A stretch of 64,000 nt of DNA from contig NC_018681.1 of the NCBI RefSeq assembly GCF_000250675.2, positions 8,866,001 to 8,930,000 on the forward strand, given 5' to 3'. The stretch is from Nocardia brasiliensis ATCC 700358. GTDB taxonomy: Bacteria; Actinomycetota; Actinomycetes; Mycobacteriales; Mycobacteriaceae. The notes under the pieces are model-generated. The model did not search any database. It was not told the DNA's origin and worked only from the letters and a program-made list of their open reading frames with translations. Position 1 is the stretch's first letter. Each line of letters opens with the position of its first letter. Made by a program: the position numbers and the translations under genes. Below, one piece after another: positions 42,122-51,328 of the stretch.

Positions 42122-42964
42122 ATGGTCAGTGGTGAGCTGGGTGCGTTCCTGCGAGCGCGTCGCGCGCAACGGACACCCGAAGACGCGGGTGTGCTCTACT
42201 CCGGACGACGCAAGGTGACCGGACTCCGCCGCGAAGAAGTCGCCGTACTCGCCGGCGTGAACGCCGACTATTACACCCGCCTGGAGCAAGGCCGCGAAAC
42301 CCACCCGTCACCGCAAGTGCTCGACGCCCTGTGCCGCGCACTGGATCTCGACTCCGACGCCCGCGAGCACCTGTTCCGGCTGGCCGGCGCCGCACCGGAC
42401 CGCACACCCACACCGGTACCGCAGACCGTGAGCCCCGACCTGCGCCAACTCATGGACGGCTACCCGCACACCCCCGCCTTCGTGCTCAACCCCATCCTGG
42501 ACGTCCTGGCCACCAACGCCCTAGCCGACGCCCTGTTCTCCCCGTTCCGCGCGGTGGACAACCTCGCCCGCATGACCTTCCTCGACCCGGCAGGACAACA
42601 GTTCTACGCCCACTGGGACTGGACAGCACAGGCCACCGTGGCCAACCTGCGAGTAGCCGCGGGCCGCAACCCCCACGACCCTGCCCTGCGCCGCCTGGTG
42701 ACCGAACTCAGCGAAGGCAGCGCGCACTTCCGCACCTTGTGGGACACCCACCAGGTGCGCGGCAAGACCCGCGAACCCAAACACCTCGTACACCCCGACG
42801 TCGGCCCACTCACCCTCACCTACCAGGCCTTCGACGTGCGCAGCGCCCCCGGCCAGCAACTGATCATCTACCACGCCGAACCCGCCACACCCAGCGCCCA
42901 CGCCCTCGCACTACTGAGCAGCCTGCACGCCACCACACACCCCGCGCGCACGGTCGACACCTAG
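42122..42964 (+). CDS. XRE-family regulator with MmyB ligand-binding domain
   Basis: A 280-residue regulator: helix-turn-helix at about 10-70 (VTGLRREEVAVLAGVNADYYTRLEQGRE) and a PAS-like MmyB domain at about 100-270, which in solved members binds fatty acids or similar ligands. It is divergent from Atu4866-SDR-SDR with about 100 bp between, the common arrangement in actinobacteria, so it most likely controls those genes. Confidence 0.92.
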   Translation: MVSGELGAFLRARRAQRTPEDAGVLYSGRRKVTGLRREEVAVLAGVNADYYTRLEQGRETHPSPQVLDALCRALDLDSDAREHLFRLAGAAPDRTPTPVPQTVSPDLRQLMDGYPHTPAFVLNPILDVLATNALADALFSPFRAVDNLARMTFLDPAGQQFYAHWDWTAQATVANLRVAAGRNPHDPALRRLVTELSEGSAHFRTLWDTHQVRGKTREPKHLVHPDVGPLTLTYQAFDVRSAPGQQLIIYHAEPATPSAHALALLSSLHATTHPARTVDT

Positions 42965-43070
42965 CTCGATCCAGCGTCCCTATGACTCGCAGGATCCGCA
43001 GGTTCAGGGGACTCTGCCGCCGGTCGCACAACACGCCCTCGCCCGCGCGCGTGGCGCTACAGTTTCGAGG

Positions 43071-43724
43071 ATGTCCATCGCTGGTGAACTGGTCACCGAG
43101 ACCTTCGACTATGACGGCGGGCGTCGGGTGACGGTCTATGTTCCGGCGGATCGGCCGGAGGCGGTCGTGTTCGCCGGTGACGGTGCGTCGATTGCGCAGT
43201 GGGGCGTTGATCTGGCGGCCGCGGACGTGCCGGCCACGGTGATCGTCGGGGTACACCGCGCGGCCGACGAGACGCGGCGGCTCCACGAATATTCGCCGGG
43301 CTTCGATCCCGAGCGATTCTCGGCACATGAGCGGTTCTTCGGCGAAGACGTCAGCCGATGGTTGCGATCGCGGTTCGGGGTGGCCCTGCCCGCCGAGCGC
43401 ACCGCGGTGTGCGGTGTGTCGGCCGGCGGTGAGCTGGCATTGGCCTTGGGGCTGCGACATCCAGATGTCTACGGCACCATCTGGTGCGCCTCCCCCGGCG
43501 GAGGATATCGACCGCCTGCCGTCATGCCGAGTCCGCTTCCGCGCACGTACCTCGTCGCCGGCACCCTGGAGCCGTTCTTCCGCCAGAACGCGACTCGGTG
43601 GGCGGACGCGCTGCGTGACGCGGGAGCAGATGTCGTGTTGAGCGAGCGGGTCGGAGCGCACGGCGACGCGTTCTGGCGCGAAGAGTTTCCGCTCATGGCG
43701 GCGTGGGCGTTCGGTCGGCGCTAG
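43071..43724 (+). CDS. Esterase-like alpha/beta hydrolase
   Basis: A 217-residue soluble hydrolase of the esterase D/enterochelin-esterase type: nucleophile Ser117 in GVSAGG, His near the C terminus (GAHGDAFWREE, about 197-207). It has no signal peptide. GAGG directly precedes the ATG. It ends 29 bp from the convergent GntR gene and has no clear operon partner. Confidence 0.82.
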   Translation: MSIAGELVTETFDYDGGRRVTVYVPADRPEAVVFAGDGASIAQWGVDLAAADVPATVIVGVHRAADETRRLHEYSPGFDPERFSAHERFFGEDVSRWLRSRFGVALPAERTAVCGVSAGGELALALGLRHPDVYGTIWCASPGGGYRPPAVMPSPLPRTYLVAGTLEPFFRQNATRWADALRDAGADVVLSERVGAHGDAFWREEFPLMAAWAFGRR

Positions 43725-43753
43725 GCCGTTGGGACACAAGCCATTTCGATTGA

Positions 43754-44437
43754 CTATCGGTTCGGCTGGTCGGGTGCGCAGCTGATCAGTAGTCGCGTGG
43801 TGTGCGTGATGTGGTCGCGCAGTAGCTGCTGTGCGTGGTCGGCGTCGCGGGCGAGGGCGGCGTCGAGCAGTGCCCGATGTTCGGCGGCGACGTCGCGGTC
43901 GGGTTCGTCGCCCAGGGACACCGACCACTGCCGGTACAGCTCGGCTTCCTGGCGTAGTGACTGCGCCGTGTCGAGCAGCCGCCGGTTGGGGCAGCCCGTC
44001 AGCAGGGCGTGATGGAAGGCGGCGTGGGCTTGCGACCATTCGTCGGTCAGGCGGTCCGGATCGGCCGGGTCCCGGTAGGGTGCGCGTTCCATAAGGTGGT
44101 GTGCCGCAACAGCATCCGCCTCCCAGCGCATATCACCCTCGGACACCGATAGCCGCAGAACCAGGGATTCGATCTCCGCCCGCGCCTGCGTCAGCTCGGC
44201 CAGATCCTGATGGGACAGCGGCCGGACCTGGTAGCCCTGATGCGGTTTCGCCACCACCAGTCCCTCGGCGACCAACCGGGTCAGCACTTCGCGGGTGGCA
44301 CCGACGCTCACCTGGTAGCGGTCGGCCAGGTCCGGGAACTTGAGCCGTGCGCCGGGCACTAGCCGACCGCCGAGGATGTCGGCACGCAACGCCTGGTGGA
44401 TGCCGTCGGTGCGGGTCGTCCCGCCACTCTTCGCCAT
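43754..44437 (-). CDS. GntR-family (FCD) regulator
   Basis: A 227-residue FadR-subfamily regulator: winged helix at about 10-70 (FPDLADRYQVSVGATREVLTRLVAEGLV) and an all-helical FCD domain with metal-binding His/Asp/Glu positions (HHALLTG, EHRALLDAAL). It is divergent from the amidohydrolase-to-MFS cluster. Two palindromes with TTTCGAAA cores in the gap are its probable operators. Confidence 0.92.
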   Translation of the reverse strand: MAKSGGTTRTDGIHQALRADILGGRLVPGARLKFPDLADRYQVSVGATREVLTRLVAEGLVVAKPHQGYQVRPLSHQDLAELTQARAEIESLVLRLSVSEGDMRWEADAVAAHHLMERAPYRDPADPDRLTDEWSQAHAAFHHALLTGCPNRRLLDTAQSLRQEAELYRQWSVSLGDEPDRDVAAEHRALLDAALARDADHAQQLLRDHITHTTRLLISCAPDQPNR

Positions 44438-44470
44438 GACCCCACTCTAGCAGTTTACGAATAACTCTTG

Positions 44471-44502
44471 AACTTTCGAAAGTTTGCGGCTAGTTTCGAA
44501 AC
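44471..44502. promoter_or_regulatory. Twin TTTCGAAA palindromes (probable GntR operators)
   Basis: AACTTTCGAAAGTT (44471-44484) and GTTTCGAAAC (44493-44502) are perfect palindromes sharing the core TTTCGAAA, with centres 20 bp apart, close to two helical turns. They fill the divergent gap between the GntR gene and the catabolic cluster, so one dimer per site on the same face could repress both directions. Confidence 0.65.
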
Positions 44503-44565
44503 CATCGGCAGTTCGGCCGTACGAGCCGGAAACCGTTGCCGAGCAGCGCTATTCGAGGAGTTGCC

Positions 44566-46017
44566 ATGCACTCGCACACCGTTGACCGTCCGTCCGTGTT
44601 GCGCGGCGGGACCGTCCTCACCATGGATTCCGCCCGCACCGTCCTCGAAGGCCATGACGTGCTCGTGGTCGACGGCCGGATCGCCGCCATCGGCGTCGAT
44701 CTCGTCGTTCCCGACGGCACCGACGAGATCGACGCCCGCGGCGGCATCGTCATGCCCGGGATGGTCGACACGCACCGGCACATGTGGCAGACCACGACCC
44801 GTGGCTACGGTGCGGACTGGACACTCACGCAGTACTTCGTCTGGTACTACCTGAACTGGGGCACGAAGTTCCGGCCCGAGGACATCTACGCCGGGAACCT
44901 CCTCGGCGCGCTGGAGGCGCTCGACGCCGGGGTCACCACCTGTGTGGACTGGTCGCACGGCCTGCAGACGATCGACCATGCCGACGCGGCGGTCGACGCG
45001 CTCGCCGCGGTACCGGGCAGGTTCGTGCTGGCCTACGGCAACATCCAGGACGCGCCCGCGAACTGGACGGGCACACCGGAGTTCCGCAAGTTCTTCGACC
45101 GTCGCGCCGGCGATCTCGAGGGCTTCCAGATCGCCTTCGACGTCACCGGCGATCCGAGCTTTCCCGAGCAGCAGGCATTCGAGGTCGCCCGCGAGTTGGA
45201 TTTGGCCGTGACCACGCACGCCGGAGTCTGGGGCGCGACCGGCGACGACGCCGTGCGACTGATCCACGAGCACGGCTACGCCGAGGCCAGGACGGTGTAC
45301 GTGCACGCCTCGACGCTGTCGGCGGACTCCTACGACCGCATCGCGGCGAGCGGCGGCTCGGTGTCGGTGTCCACGGAGAGCGAGCAGAGTGCCGGGCAGG
45401 GTTATCCCGCCACGGCCGCCCTGCGCGCGCACGGAATTCCCGTGTCGCTGTCGCTGGACAGCTGTGTGCTCTGCAGCGGCGACCTGTTCTCCGCCATGCG
45501 CACGACGCTGGGCGCCGACCGCGCGGCCGAGCATCAGGCGGCGCACGCGCGGGGTGAGACCGTCACCCATGCCTCGCTGCATGCCGAGCAGGTCGTCGAG
45601 TGGGCAACCCGGGGCGGCGCACGAGCGATCGGGCGCGACGACCAGATCGGCAGCGTGCAGGTCGGCAAGAAGGCCGACCTCGTGCTCGTCCGCAACGACG
45701 CTTCACCGGCGATGGCGCCGCTGCTCAACCCGCACGGACACGTCGTCCTGCACGCGCAGCGGGCTGACGTCGACACGGTCCTGGTCGACGGCCGGATCGT
45801 GAAACGCGACCACCGGCTGGTCGGTGTCGACCTGGCCGGTGCGCGTCGTGCGGCGCAGGCGACGGTCGACTACCTGCGCGCCGAACTCGGAGAACAGGCT
45901 TGGCGCGCGGGCATGAACCCGGAGATCCCCGAGACCAAAGTCCTCGACAACCCCTACACCTACACCGACTACCGGTCCGCGACCACGCACGGCGATCCCG
46001 CGCCGACGCCTCGTTGA
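44566..46017 (+). CDS. Amidohydrolase-superfamily enzyme (TrzA/chlorohydrolase-like)
   Basis: A 483-residue metal-dependent hydrolase. The metal site is intact: His70 and His72 (DTHRH), His218 (TTHAG), His247 (VHAS) and Asp298 (SLDSC). The composite N- and C-terminal beta domains and GSVQVGKKADLVLV match cytosine-deaminase/atrazine-chlorohydrolase relatives, which remove amino or chloro groups or open rings. GAGGAG precedes the ATG at 44566. It is the first gene of a run of six same-strand catabolic genes. Confidence 0.9.
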   Translation: MHSHTVDRPSVLRGGTVLTMDSARTVLEGHDVLVVDGRIAAIGVDLVVPDGTDEIDARGGIVMPGMVDTHRHMWQTTTRGYGADWTLTQYFVWYYLNWGTKFRPEDIYAGNLLGALEALDAGVTTCVDWSHGLQTIDHADAAVDALAAVPGRFVLAYGNIQDAPANWTGTPEFRKFFDRRAGDLEGFQIAFDVTGDPSFPEQQAFEVARELDLAVTTHAGVWGATGDDAVRLIHEHGYAEARTVYVHASTLSADSYDRIAASGGSVSVSTESEQSAGQGYPATAALRAHGIPVSLSLDSCVLCSGDLFSAMRTTLGADRAAEHQAAHARGETVTHASLHAEQVVEWATRGGARAIGRDDQIGSVQVGKKADLVLVRNDASPAMAPLLNPHGHVVLHAQRADVDTVLVDGRIVKRDHRLVGVDLAGARRAAQATVDYLRAELGEQAWRAGMNPEIPETKVLDNPYTYTDYRSATTHGDPAPTPR

Positions 46018-46059
46018 TCCTGCCGAACCGTTCACCTCTTTTGTTCAGGAGTCCGCACC

Positions 46060-46911
46060 ATGCGTTTCGCCACCATTTCGGATCGGCTGTCGCTGATCAC
46101 CGCGTCCGACACCGTCATCGACATCGCCCGCGCCAGCGGTGGGTGGTTCGGTCCCAATACCCAGGACGCCTACGAGCACTGGGACGAACTGCTCGAGTTC
46201 TGCTCCACCGTCACTGCCGAGGGCACCCAGCTATCGGACTTTCCGGCGACGGAATTCGGCAATCCGGCCCGAAATCCCCGGCAGCTGTTCGCCATCGGCC
46301 TCAATTACGCCGAGCACGCCGCGGAGTCGTCGCTCGGGGTGCCCGAGGAGCCACCGGTATTCACCAAGTTCGTGACCTCGCTGGCTGATCCCTACGGAAC
46401 GGTCACGCTGGTGCCGGGCAAGGTGGACTGGGAGGTCGAACTGGTTGTGGTGCTCGGCCGCCGGGCACATCACGTCGCCGCCGCGGACGCGTGGCAATAC
46501 GTCGCGGGAGTCACTGTGGGACAGGACATTTCCGAACGCGTCCGGCAGCGGGTCGGCCCGGCGGCGCAGTTCAGCATGGGTAAGTCCTTTCCGGGCTTCG
46601 GGCCGATCGGTCCGGTGCTGGTCACCCCGGACGAGTTCGACGACCCCGACGATCTGGAACTGGGCTGCCTGATCAACGGTGAGCAGATGCAGAAGGGCCG
46701 GACGTCCGACATGATCTTCCCGGTGCCCGAGCTGATCGCGCGGCTCTCGGCGATCACGCCGCTGCTGCCCGGCGACGTCCTCTTCACCGGCACCCCCGCC
46801 GGCGTAGGGTTCGGCCGCACCCCGCAGCGGTACCTCGCGCCCGGCGACGAACTGGTCAGTTACGTGCGCGGTGTCGGCGAGATGCGCCACCTGATCGTCG
46901 CCGGGCAGTAA
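46060..46911 (+). CDS. Fumarylacetoacetate hydrolase-family protein
   Basis: A 283-residue FAH-fold enzyme with metal ligands Glu125, Glu127 and Asp156 (DWEVELVVVLG, GQDISE) and the conserved GTPAGVG (244-250). Such enzymes hydrolyse C-C bonds of diketo acids, decarboxylate or hydrate oxo-acids in meta-cleavage pathways. It differs from the true fumarylacetoacetase at 33458. Its place before an extradiol-type dioxygenase suggests it handles the ring-cleavage product. Confidence 0.9.
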   Translation: MRFATISDRLSLITASDTVIDIARASGGWFGPNTQDAYEHWDELLEFCSTVTAEGTQLSDFPATEFGNPARNPRQLFAIGLNYAEHAAESSLGVPEEPPVFTKFVTSLADPYGTVTLVPGKVDWEVELVVVLGRRAHHVAAADAWQYVAGVTVGQDISERVRQRVGPAAQFSMGKSFPGFGPIGPVLVTPDEFDDPDDLELGCLINGEQMQKGRTSDMIFPVPELIARLSAITPLLPGDVLFTGTPAGVGFGRTPQRYLAPGDELVSYVRGVGEMRHLIVAGQ

Positions 46912-46938
46912 GAGCACACCGAATCCCCTGGAGACACA

Positions 46939-47862
46939 ATGGCCTTACACCGACTGTCGTCGGTCACCATCGGCGTACCCGATCCGGCCGCGACCCGCGA
47001 CTACTACACCGAATTCGGGCTCGTACCCCGACCGGACGGCTGGCTGTCCACCCGCGACGGCGGCGACCAGCTCCGGCTCATCCGCGCATCGTCTCGACGG
47101 CTGGCCGAAATCGTCATCGGTGCAGACGATTCCGGCGATCTCGACGTGGTCGCCGCCCGTCTGCACAAGCTCGGCCTGCCGGTGGAACGCACCGCCGACT
47201 CCGTGACCACCACCGAGCCGGTCGCCAATTTCCGGGCCGCAGTTCGGATTTCGAACCGCATAACCCAGGCCGTCACACCGGCGACCCCGTACAACGGGCC
47301 CGGCCGTATCGAACGCCAGGGCACCCGCGCCCCCGGTGTACTGCGCGCGGATCCGATCCGTCCGCGCAAGCTCGGCCACGCGGTCCTGGGCTCGGTGGAC
47401 TACGCGGCCACTCGCCGCTTCTTCGTCGACGGTCTGGGTTTCAAGCTCTCCGACGAGATCAAGGGCGAAGGCGCGTTCCTGCGCTGTTCGACCGATCACC
47501 ACAACGTGCTGGTGCTCAACGCGCCGGTCAACTTCCTGCACCACACTTCGTGGCAGCTCGACGACATCGACGATGTCGGCCGCGGCGCCACCGCCATGCT
47601 CGAGGGTCATCCGGAACGACACATCTGGGGACTCGGACGCCACCACGCGGGCTCGAACTTCTTCTGGTACCTCAAAGATCCCGCGGGCAACTTCTCCGAG
47701 TACTACTCCGACATGGACTCGATCATCGACGACCAACTCTGGACCCCGGAAGTCTTCGAAGGCGCCCAGGGCCTGTTCAGCTGGGGCCCGCCACCACCGC
47801 CGTCGTTCCTGCACCCCGAAGACCTCGCCGCCCTGATGACCGGCGCCCACCACGCCGGATAG
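46939..47862 (+). CDS. Extradiol-type VOC dioxygenase
   Basis: A 307-residue two-module vicinal-oxygen-chelate protein. The catalytic C-terminal module retains a 2-His-1-carboxylate set: His147 (KLGHAVL), His201 (FLHHTSW) and Glu254 (NFSEYY), which supports iron(II)-dependent ring cleavage of a catechol-like substrate. The N-terminal module is degenerate, as in type I extradiol dioxygenases. It lies 27 bp after the FAH-family gene. Confidence 0.88.
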   Translation: MALHRLSSVTIGVPDPAATRDYYTEFGLVPRPDGWLSTRDGGDQLRLIRASSRRLAEIVIGADDSGDLDVVAARLHKLGLPVERTADSVTTTEPVANFRAAVRISNRITQAVTPATPYNGPGRIERQGTRAPGVLRADPIRPRKLGHAVLGSVDYAATRRFFVDGLGFKLSDEIKGEGAFLRCSTDHHNVLVLNAPVNFLHHTSWQLDDIDDVGRGATAMLEGHPERHIWGLGRHHAGSNFFWYLKDPAGNFSEYYSDMDSIIDDQLWTPEVFEGAQGLFSWGPPPPPSFLHPEDLAALMTGAHHAG

Positions 47863-47885
47863 CGGCCTACCTACTCAGGAGAGAC

Positions 47886-48398
47886 ATGTCTGACCTGTAC
47901 GTACCGCAGATCCCGGACAACCTGAACATCCGGTTCGTCGAGAACCGCATCGTCGTCGAACGTCCCGCGCAAGTCGTCTACGACTGGGCGACGACCTGGT
48001 CGAATCTGCCGAAGTGGCTGCCGTTCGCATCGGGAACCGAGGTGCGACGCGGCACCGAAGGAGTCCCCGCCGAACTCGGGGATGTGCTGCTCGAGTACAT
48101 CTTTCCGGAATTGAACGAGAAGCCGAAGGAATACACCGTGGTGGCGCGGGTTCCCGGCAAACTCTGGACCGTGGTCGGCCGCGACATCCTCGACGACGGC
48201 ACCCCGGCACCGGCGATGCACGCCATCGCCACCTTCACCACCTTCGACCTCGGCGACGGAACGACCTTGTTCTGCAGGGTTTTTCAGCGGCTGATCCCCG
48301 ACACCGAGCCGCCCGGCCCACACCCGGTCGAGGACCCGGCGCAGGTCCAGCCCGGACTGGAACTGCTGAAGGCGCACATCGAGGGCACTGCCGGATAG
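47886..48398 (+). CDS. SRPBCC-family protein
   Basis: A 170-residue START-like single-domain protein (IVVERPAQVVYDWATTWSNL, about 21-40; a long amphipathic C-terminal helix). In catabolic clusters such proteins can be cyclases, ligand carriers or Rieske-like partners; no Rieske or catalytic signature is visible. It sits 23 bp after the dioxygenase gene in the same transcription unit. Confidence 0.82.
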   Translation: MSDLYVPQIPDNLNIRFVENRIVVERPAQVVYDWATTWSNLPKWLPFASGTEVRRGTEGVPAELGDVLLEYIFPELNEKPKEYTVVARVPGKLWTVVGRDILDDGTPAPAMHAIATFTTFDLGDGTTLFCRVFQRLIPDTEPPGPHPVEDPAQVQPGLELLKAHIEGTAG

Positions 48399-48484
48399 TT
48401 CGGCGACCGGACGACGAAAACCCCTGGTATGGACGCGTTCTCGGAACGCGTCGCTGCCGCTCGAGCACATCACGAGGTAATCCG

Positions 48485-49837
48485 ATGAACAGCGACACCA
48501 CACTGGCCAAGCCCTATCTGACCGGCCACTACCAGCCCGTGCCGGACGAGGTGACCGCGCACAACCTGACGGTGCGCGGGACCATCCCCACCGAACTGAA
48601 CGGCCGCTACTTCCGCAACGGTCACAACCCGAAACCCGGTGACACCCCGAAACATTGGTTCAAGGGCGCGGGCATGCTGCATGGCCTGCGGCTGCGTGAC
48701 GGTCAGGCCGAGTGGTATCGCAACCGGTGGGTGAAGACGCCCGCCCTCGTCGGTGCGCCCTATATTCGCGAGGACGGCAGCATCGATTTGACCGCCAGCG
48801 TGGCGGGCACCCACATCATCGAGCACGCCGGCCGCATCCTGGCGCTGCAGGAGTCGAACCTGCCGTTCGAGGTGACCCCGGAGCTGGATACGGTGGGCGC
48901 CTACGACTTCGGCGGCAAGCTGAAAACCGCGATGACCGCGCACCCGAAGGTGGACCCGGTCACCGGTGAACTGCATTTCTTCGCCTATTCCCCCGTCGCG
49001 CCGCATCTGATCTACTACATCGCCTCGGCCGACGGCGACATCCGCCACCAGCAGGTGGTCGAGGGGGCGGGCCCGTCGCTGATGCACGACTTCGCGATCA
49101 CCGAGCACTACGCGGTGTGGCTGGACCTGTCGGTGACGTTCAACCCCGCCGAAACCTCCGGCATCCCTTACCGGTGGGACGACGCCTACCAGGCGCGCAT
49201 GGGTATCCTGCCCCGCACCGGCACCGGCCCGGTGCGCTGGTTCGACGTGGAACCCGGTGCGATGCTGCATGTTTCGAATGCCTACGAGGACGAGGCCGGG
49301 CGGGTCGTCGTGGAAGGCCCCCGGCTGGATCGGTCGGCCTGGGAGACATCGTGGAAGTGGTGGACCGGCGCACCCGGATACCAGACCGACCCGGTCGCCG
49401 GGGCTCTGCAGTACCGCTGGGTCCTCGATCCGGGGCAGGGCACCGCACGCGAGGAAATGATGGACTCGCTGGTCACCGAGTTCCCGACCATCAACCTCGA
49501 CTACCTCGGGCGCCGCAACCGCTACAGCTACGCGGTCGCCTACCCCGGCTCCGGATATGACGGCGTCGGAATCATCAAGTACGACAACGATACCGGCGCA
49601 CGCGTGCTGGCCCCGACCGGTGCGGGCCGCATCCCCGGGGAAGCCGTTTTCGTCCCCGCCGCCGATGCCACCGGCGAAGACGACGGCTACCTGCTCACGC
49701 TGGTCGGCGACCGCGCAGGCAAGGCGTCGGAGCTGCTGATCCTCGACGCTCGCGACTTCACCGCGCCGCCGGTCGCGGCCGTCGAGCTGCCCCGGCACGT
49801 GCCCGGCGGTATCCACGGCTCCTGGATCGCGGACTGA
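48485..49837 (+). CDS. Carotenoid-cleavage-type oxygenase
   Basis: A 450-residue seven-bladed propeller oxygenase. Four iron ligands are identifiable: His153 (TAHPK), His201 (LMHDF), His262 (LHVSNAYED) and His444 (GGIHGSW). The family splits double bonds in carotenoids, apocarotenoids, stilbenes or lignin-type alkenes; substrate cannot be fixed from sequence. Its neighbours (extradiol dioxygenase, FAH hydrolase, amidohydrolase) point to an aromatic alkene rather than retinoid metabolism. Two bases separate its stop from the MFS gene. Confidence 0.92.
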   Translation: MNSDTTLAKPYLTGHYQPVPDEVTAHNLTVRGTIPTELNGRYFRNGHNPKPGDTPKHWFKGAGMLHGLRLRDGQAEWYRNRWVKTPALVGAPYIREDGSIDLTASVAGTHIIEHAGRILALQESNLPFEVTPELDTVGAYDFGGKLKTAMTAHPKVDPVTGELHFFAYSPVAPHLIYYIASADGDIRHQQVVEGAGPSLMHDFAITEHYAVWLDLSVTFNPAETSGIPYRWDDAYQARMGILPRTGTGPVRWFDVEPGAMLHVSNAYEDEAGRVVVEGPRLDRSAWETSWKWWTGAPGYQTDPVAGALQYRWVLDPGQGTAREEMMDSLVTEFPTINLDYLGRRNRYSYAVAYPGSGYDGVGIIKYDNDTGARVLAPTGAGRIPGEAVFVPAADATGEDDGYLLTLVGDRAGKASELLILDARDFTAPPVAAVELPRHVPGGIHGSWIAD

Positions 49838-49839
49838 TC

Positions 49840-51240
49840 ATGTACTCCGTCACCCGAACCCCCACGGCGTCGACTCGGGCATGGATCGGGCTCACCGTCC
49901 TGGCCACCGCGCAGTTCCTGGTCGTGCTGACCACCTCGATCGTCAATATCGCCCTGCCGGACATCGGACACGGGCTCGAACTGTCACCGGTCGGGCTCTC
50001 CTGGGTCGTCAACGGCTACGTACTCGTCTTCGGGGCCCTGCTGATTCTGGGCGGTCGAATCGGCGACGTATTCGGACGGCGGCGGGTATTTCTCACCGGC
50101 ACAGCGATTTTCGCGGCCACCTCGATCGCGGCGGGGCTCGCCCCCACCGCCGCGGTCCTGCTCGCGGCGAGAGTCGGACAGGGGGTGGGCGCGGCACTGC
50201 TCGCCCCGACCGCACTCGCCTTGGTGCTGACCTTGTTTCCCGCAGGCGCGGGCCGCGCGCGGGCCATCGGGGTGTGGGGCGCGGTATCGGGCATCGGCGG
50301 CGTCGCCGGGGTGCTGTCGGGCGGCCTCTTGTCCGGCGTCTTCGGCTGGCGCGCGGTGTTTCTCATCGGCGCACCGGTAGCGATCGCGGTGCTGGCCGCC
50401 ACGATATGGCTGGTGCCCGCCGACCTTCCGGCGGGCGGCCGGATCGACCTGTGGGGCGCGGCATTCGTGACCGGCGGCCTCGCCGCACTCACCTACGCGC
50501 TCTCGGTCGGCGGACAGTACGGCTGGACCGCGCCCCGCGTCACCGTCCCACTGATCGCGGCGGTATTACTGCTCATCCTCTTCGCCGGATCACAGCGGAA
50601 GCTAGCGCAGCCGCTCATCGCGCCCGCGCTCCTGCGCATCAGCGGGATACTGACCGCGAACATCGTCATGACACTGCTCGGCGCGGTGTGGCTGGGACTG
50701 TTCTTCTTCCTCCCGCTCTATCAGCAGAAGGTGCTCGGCTACACACCGATCCGAGCCGGCCTCACCCAACTGCCGCTGGCGATCATGATCACAGCCGCCT
50801 CCACGATCACCCCGAGACTGACTCGATATCTCAATACCCGCGCCCTGCTGACCACCGCACTGGCACTGCTCGCGGCCGGGCTGGCCTGGCTTGCGCGCAC
50901 CCCCGTCGACGGACGATTCCTGACCGACATCGCTGCCCCGTCGCTACTCATCGGCACCGGACAAGGCATCGCGTTCGTCCTGCTGACCGCCCGCGCCACC
51001 ACCGGCGTCCTCGCCGAACACACCGGGTTGGCCGGCGGGCTGATCAACACCACCCGCCAAATCGGCGGTGCGCTGGGGCTGGCCGGACTACTCGCCATCA
51101 CCACCGCGACCGGCGACTCCGGCCAACCCACCGCATCGCAGCTCGCGCACGCGTACGGCACCGCGTTCGCCGTTACCGCGGCCATCGCCGCGGCCGCGGC
51201 CCTGCTGACCGCCGTCCTCCGCGACAGACCCGCAGGGTGA
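49840..51240 (+). CDS. MFS transporter, DHA2-like (14-TMS)
   Basis: A 466-residue drug:H+ antiporter-type permease with about 14 membrane segments. Motif A is GGRIGDVFGRRRVF (about 68-81) and motif C is recognisable in the fifth helix (GAVSGIGGVAGVLSGG). As last gene of the catabolic cluster it may export a toxic intermediate or import substrate. It starts two bases after the oxygenase stop. Confidence 0.92.
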   Translation: MYSVTRTPTASTRAWIGLTVLATAQFLVVLTTSIVNIALPDIGHGLELSPVGLSWVVNGYVLVFGALLILGGRIGDVFGRRRVFLTGTAIFAATSIAAGLAPTAAVLLAARVGQGVGAALLAPTALALVLTLFPAGAGRARAIGVWGAVSGIGGVAGVLSGGLLSGVFGWRAVFLIGAPVAIAVLAATIWLVPADLPAGGRIDLWGAAFVTGGLAALTYALSVGGQYGWTAPRVTVPLIAAVLLLILFAGSQRKLAQPLIAPALLRISGILTANIVMTLLGAVWLGLFFFLPLYQQKVLGYTPIRAGLTQLPLAIMITAASTITPRLTRYLNTRALLTTALALLAAGLAWLARTPVDGRFLTDIAAPSLLIGTGQGIAFVLLTARATTGVLAEHTGLAGGLINTTRQIGGALGLAGLLAITTATGDSGQPTASQLAHAYGTAFAVTAAIAAAAALLTAVLRDRPAG

Positions 51241-51328
51241 AATCGACTGTGCGCCGGTGCGCCGTTCTGTGATACGACTGGTACACACGCCATTGCGGTT
51301 GGCGTAGTGGACAACTGGAGATCTCGAC

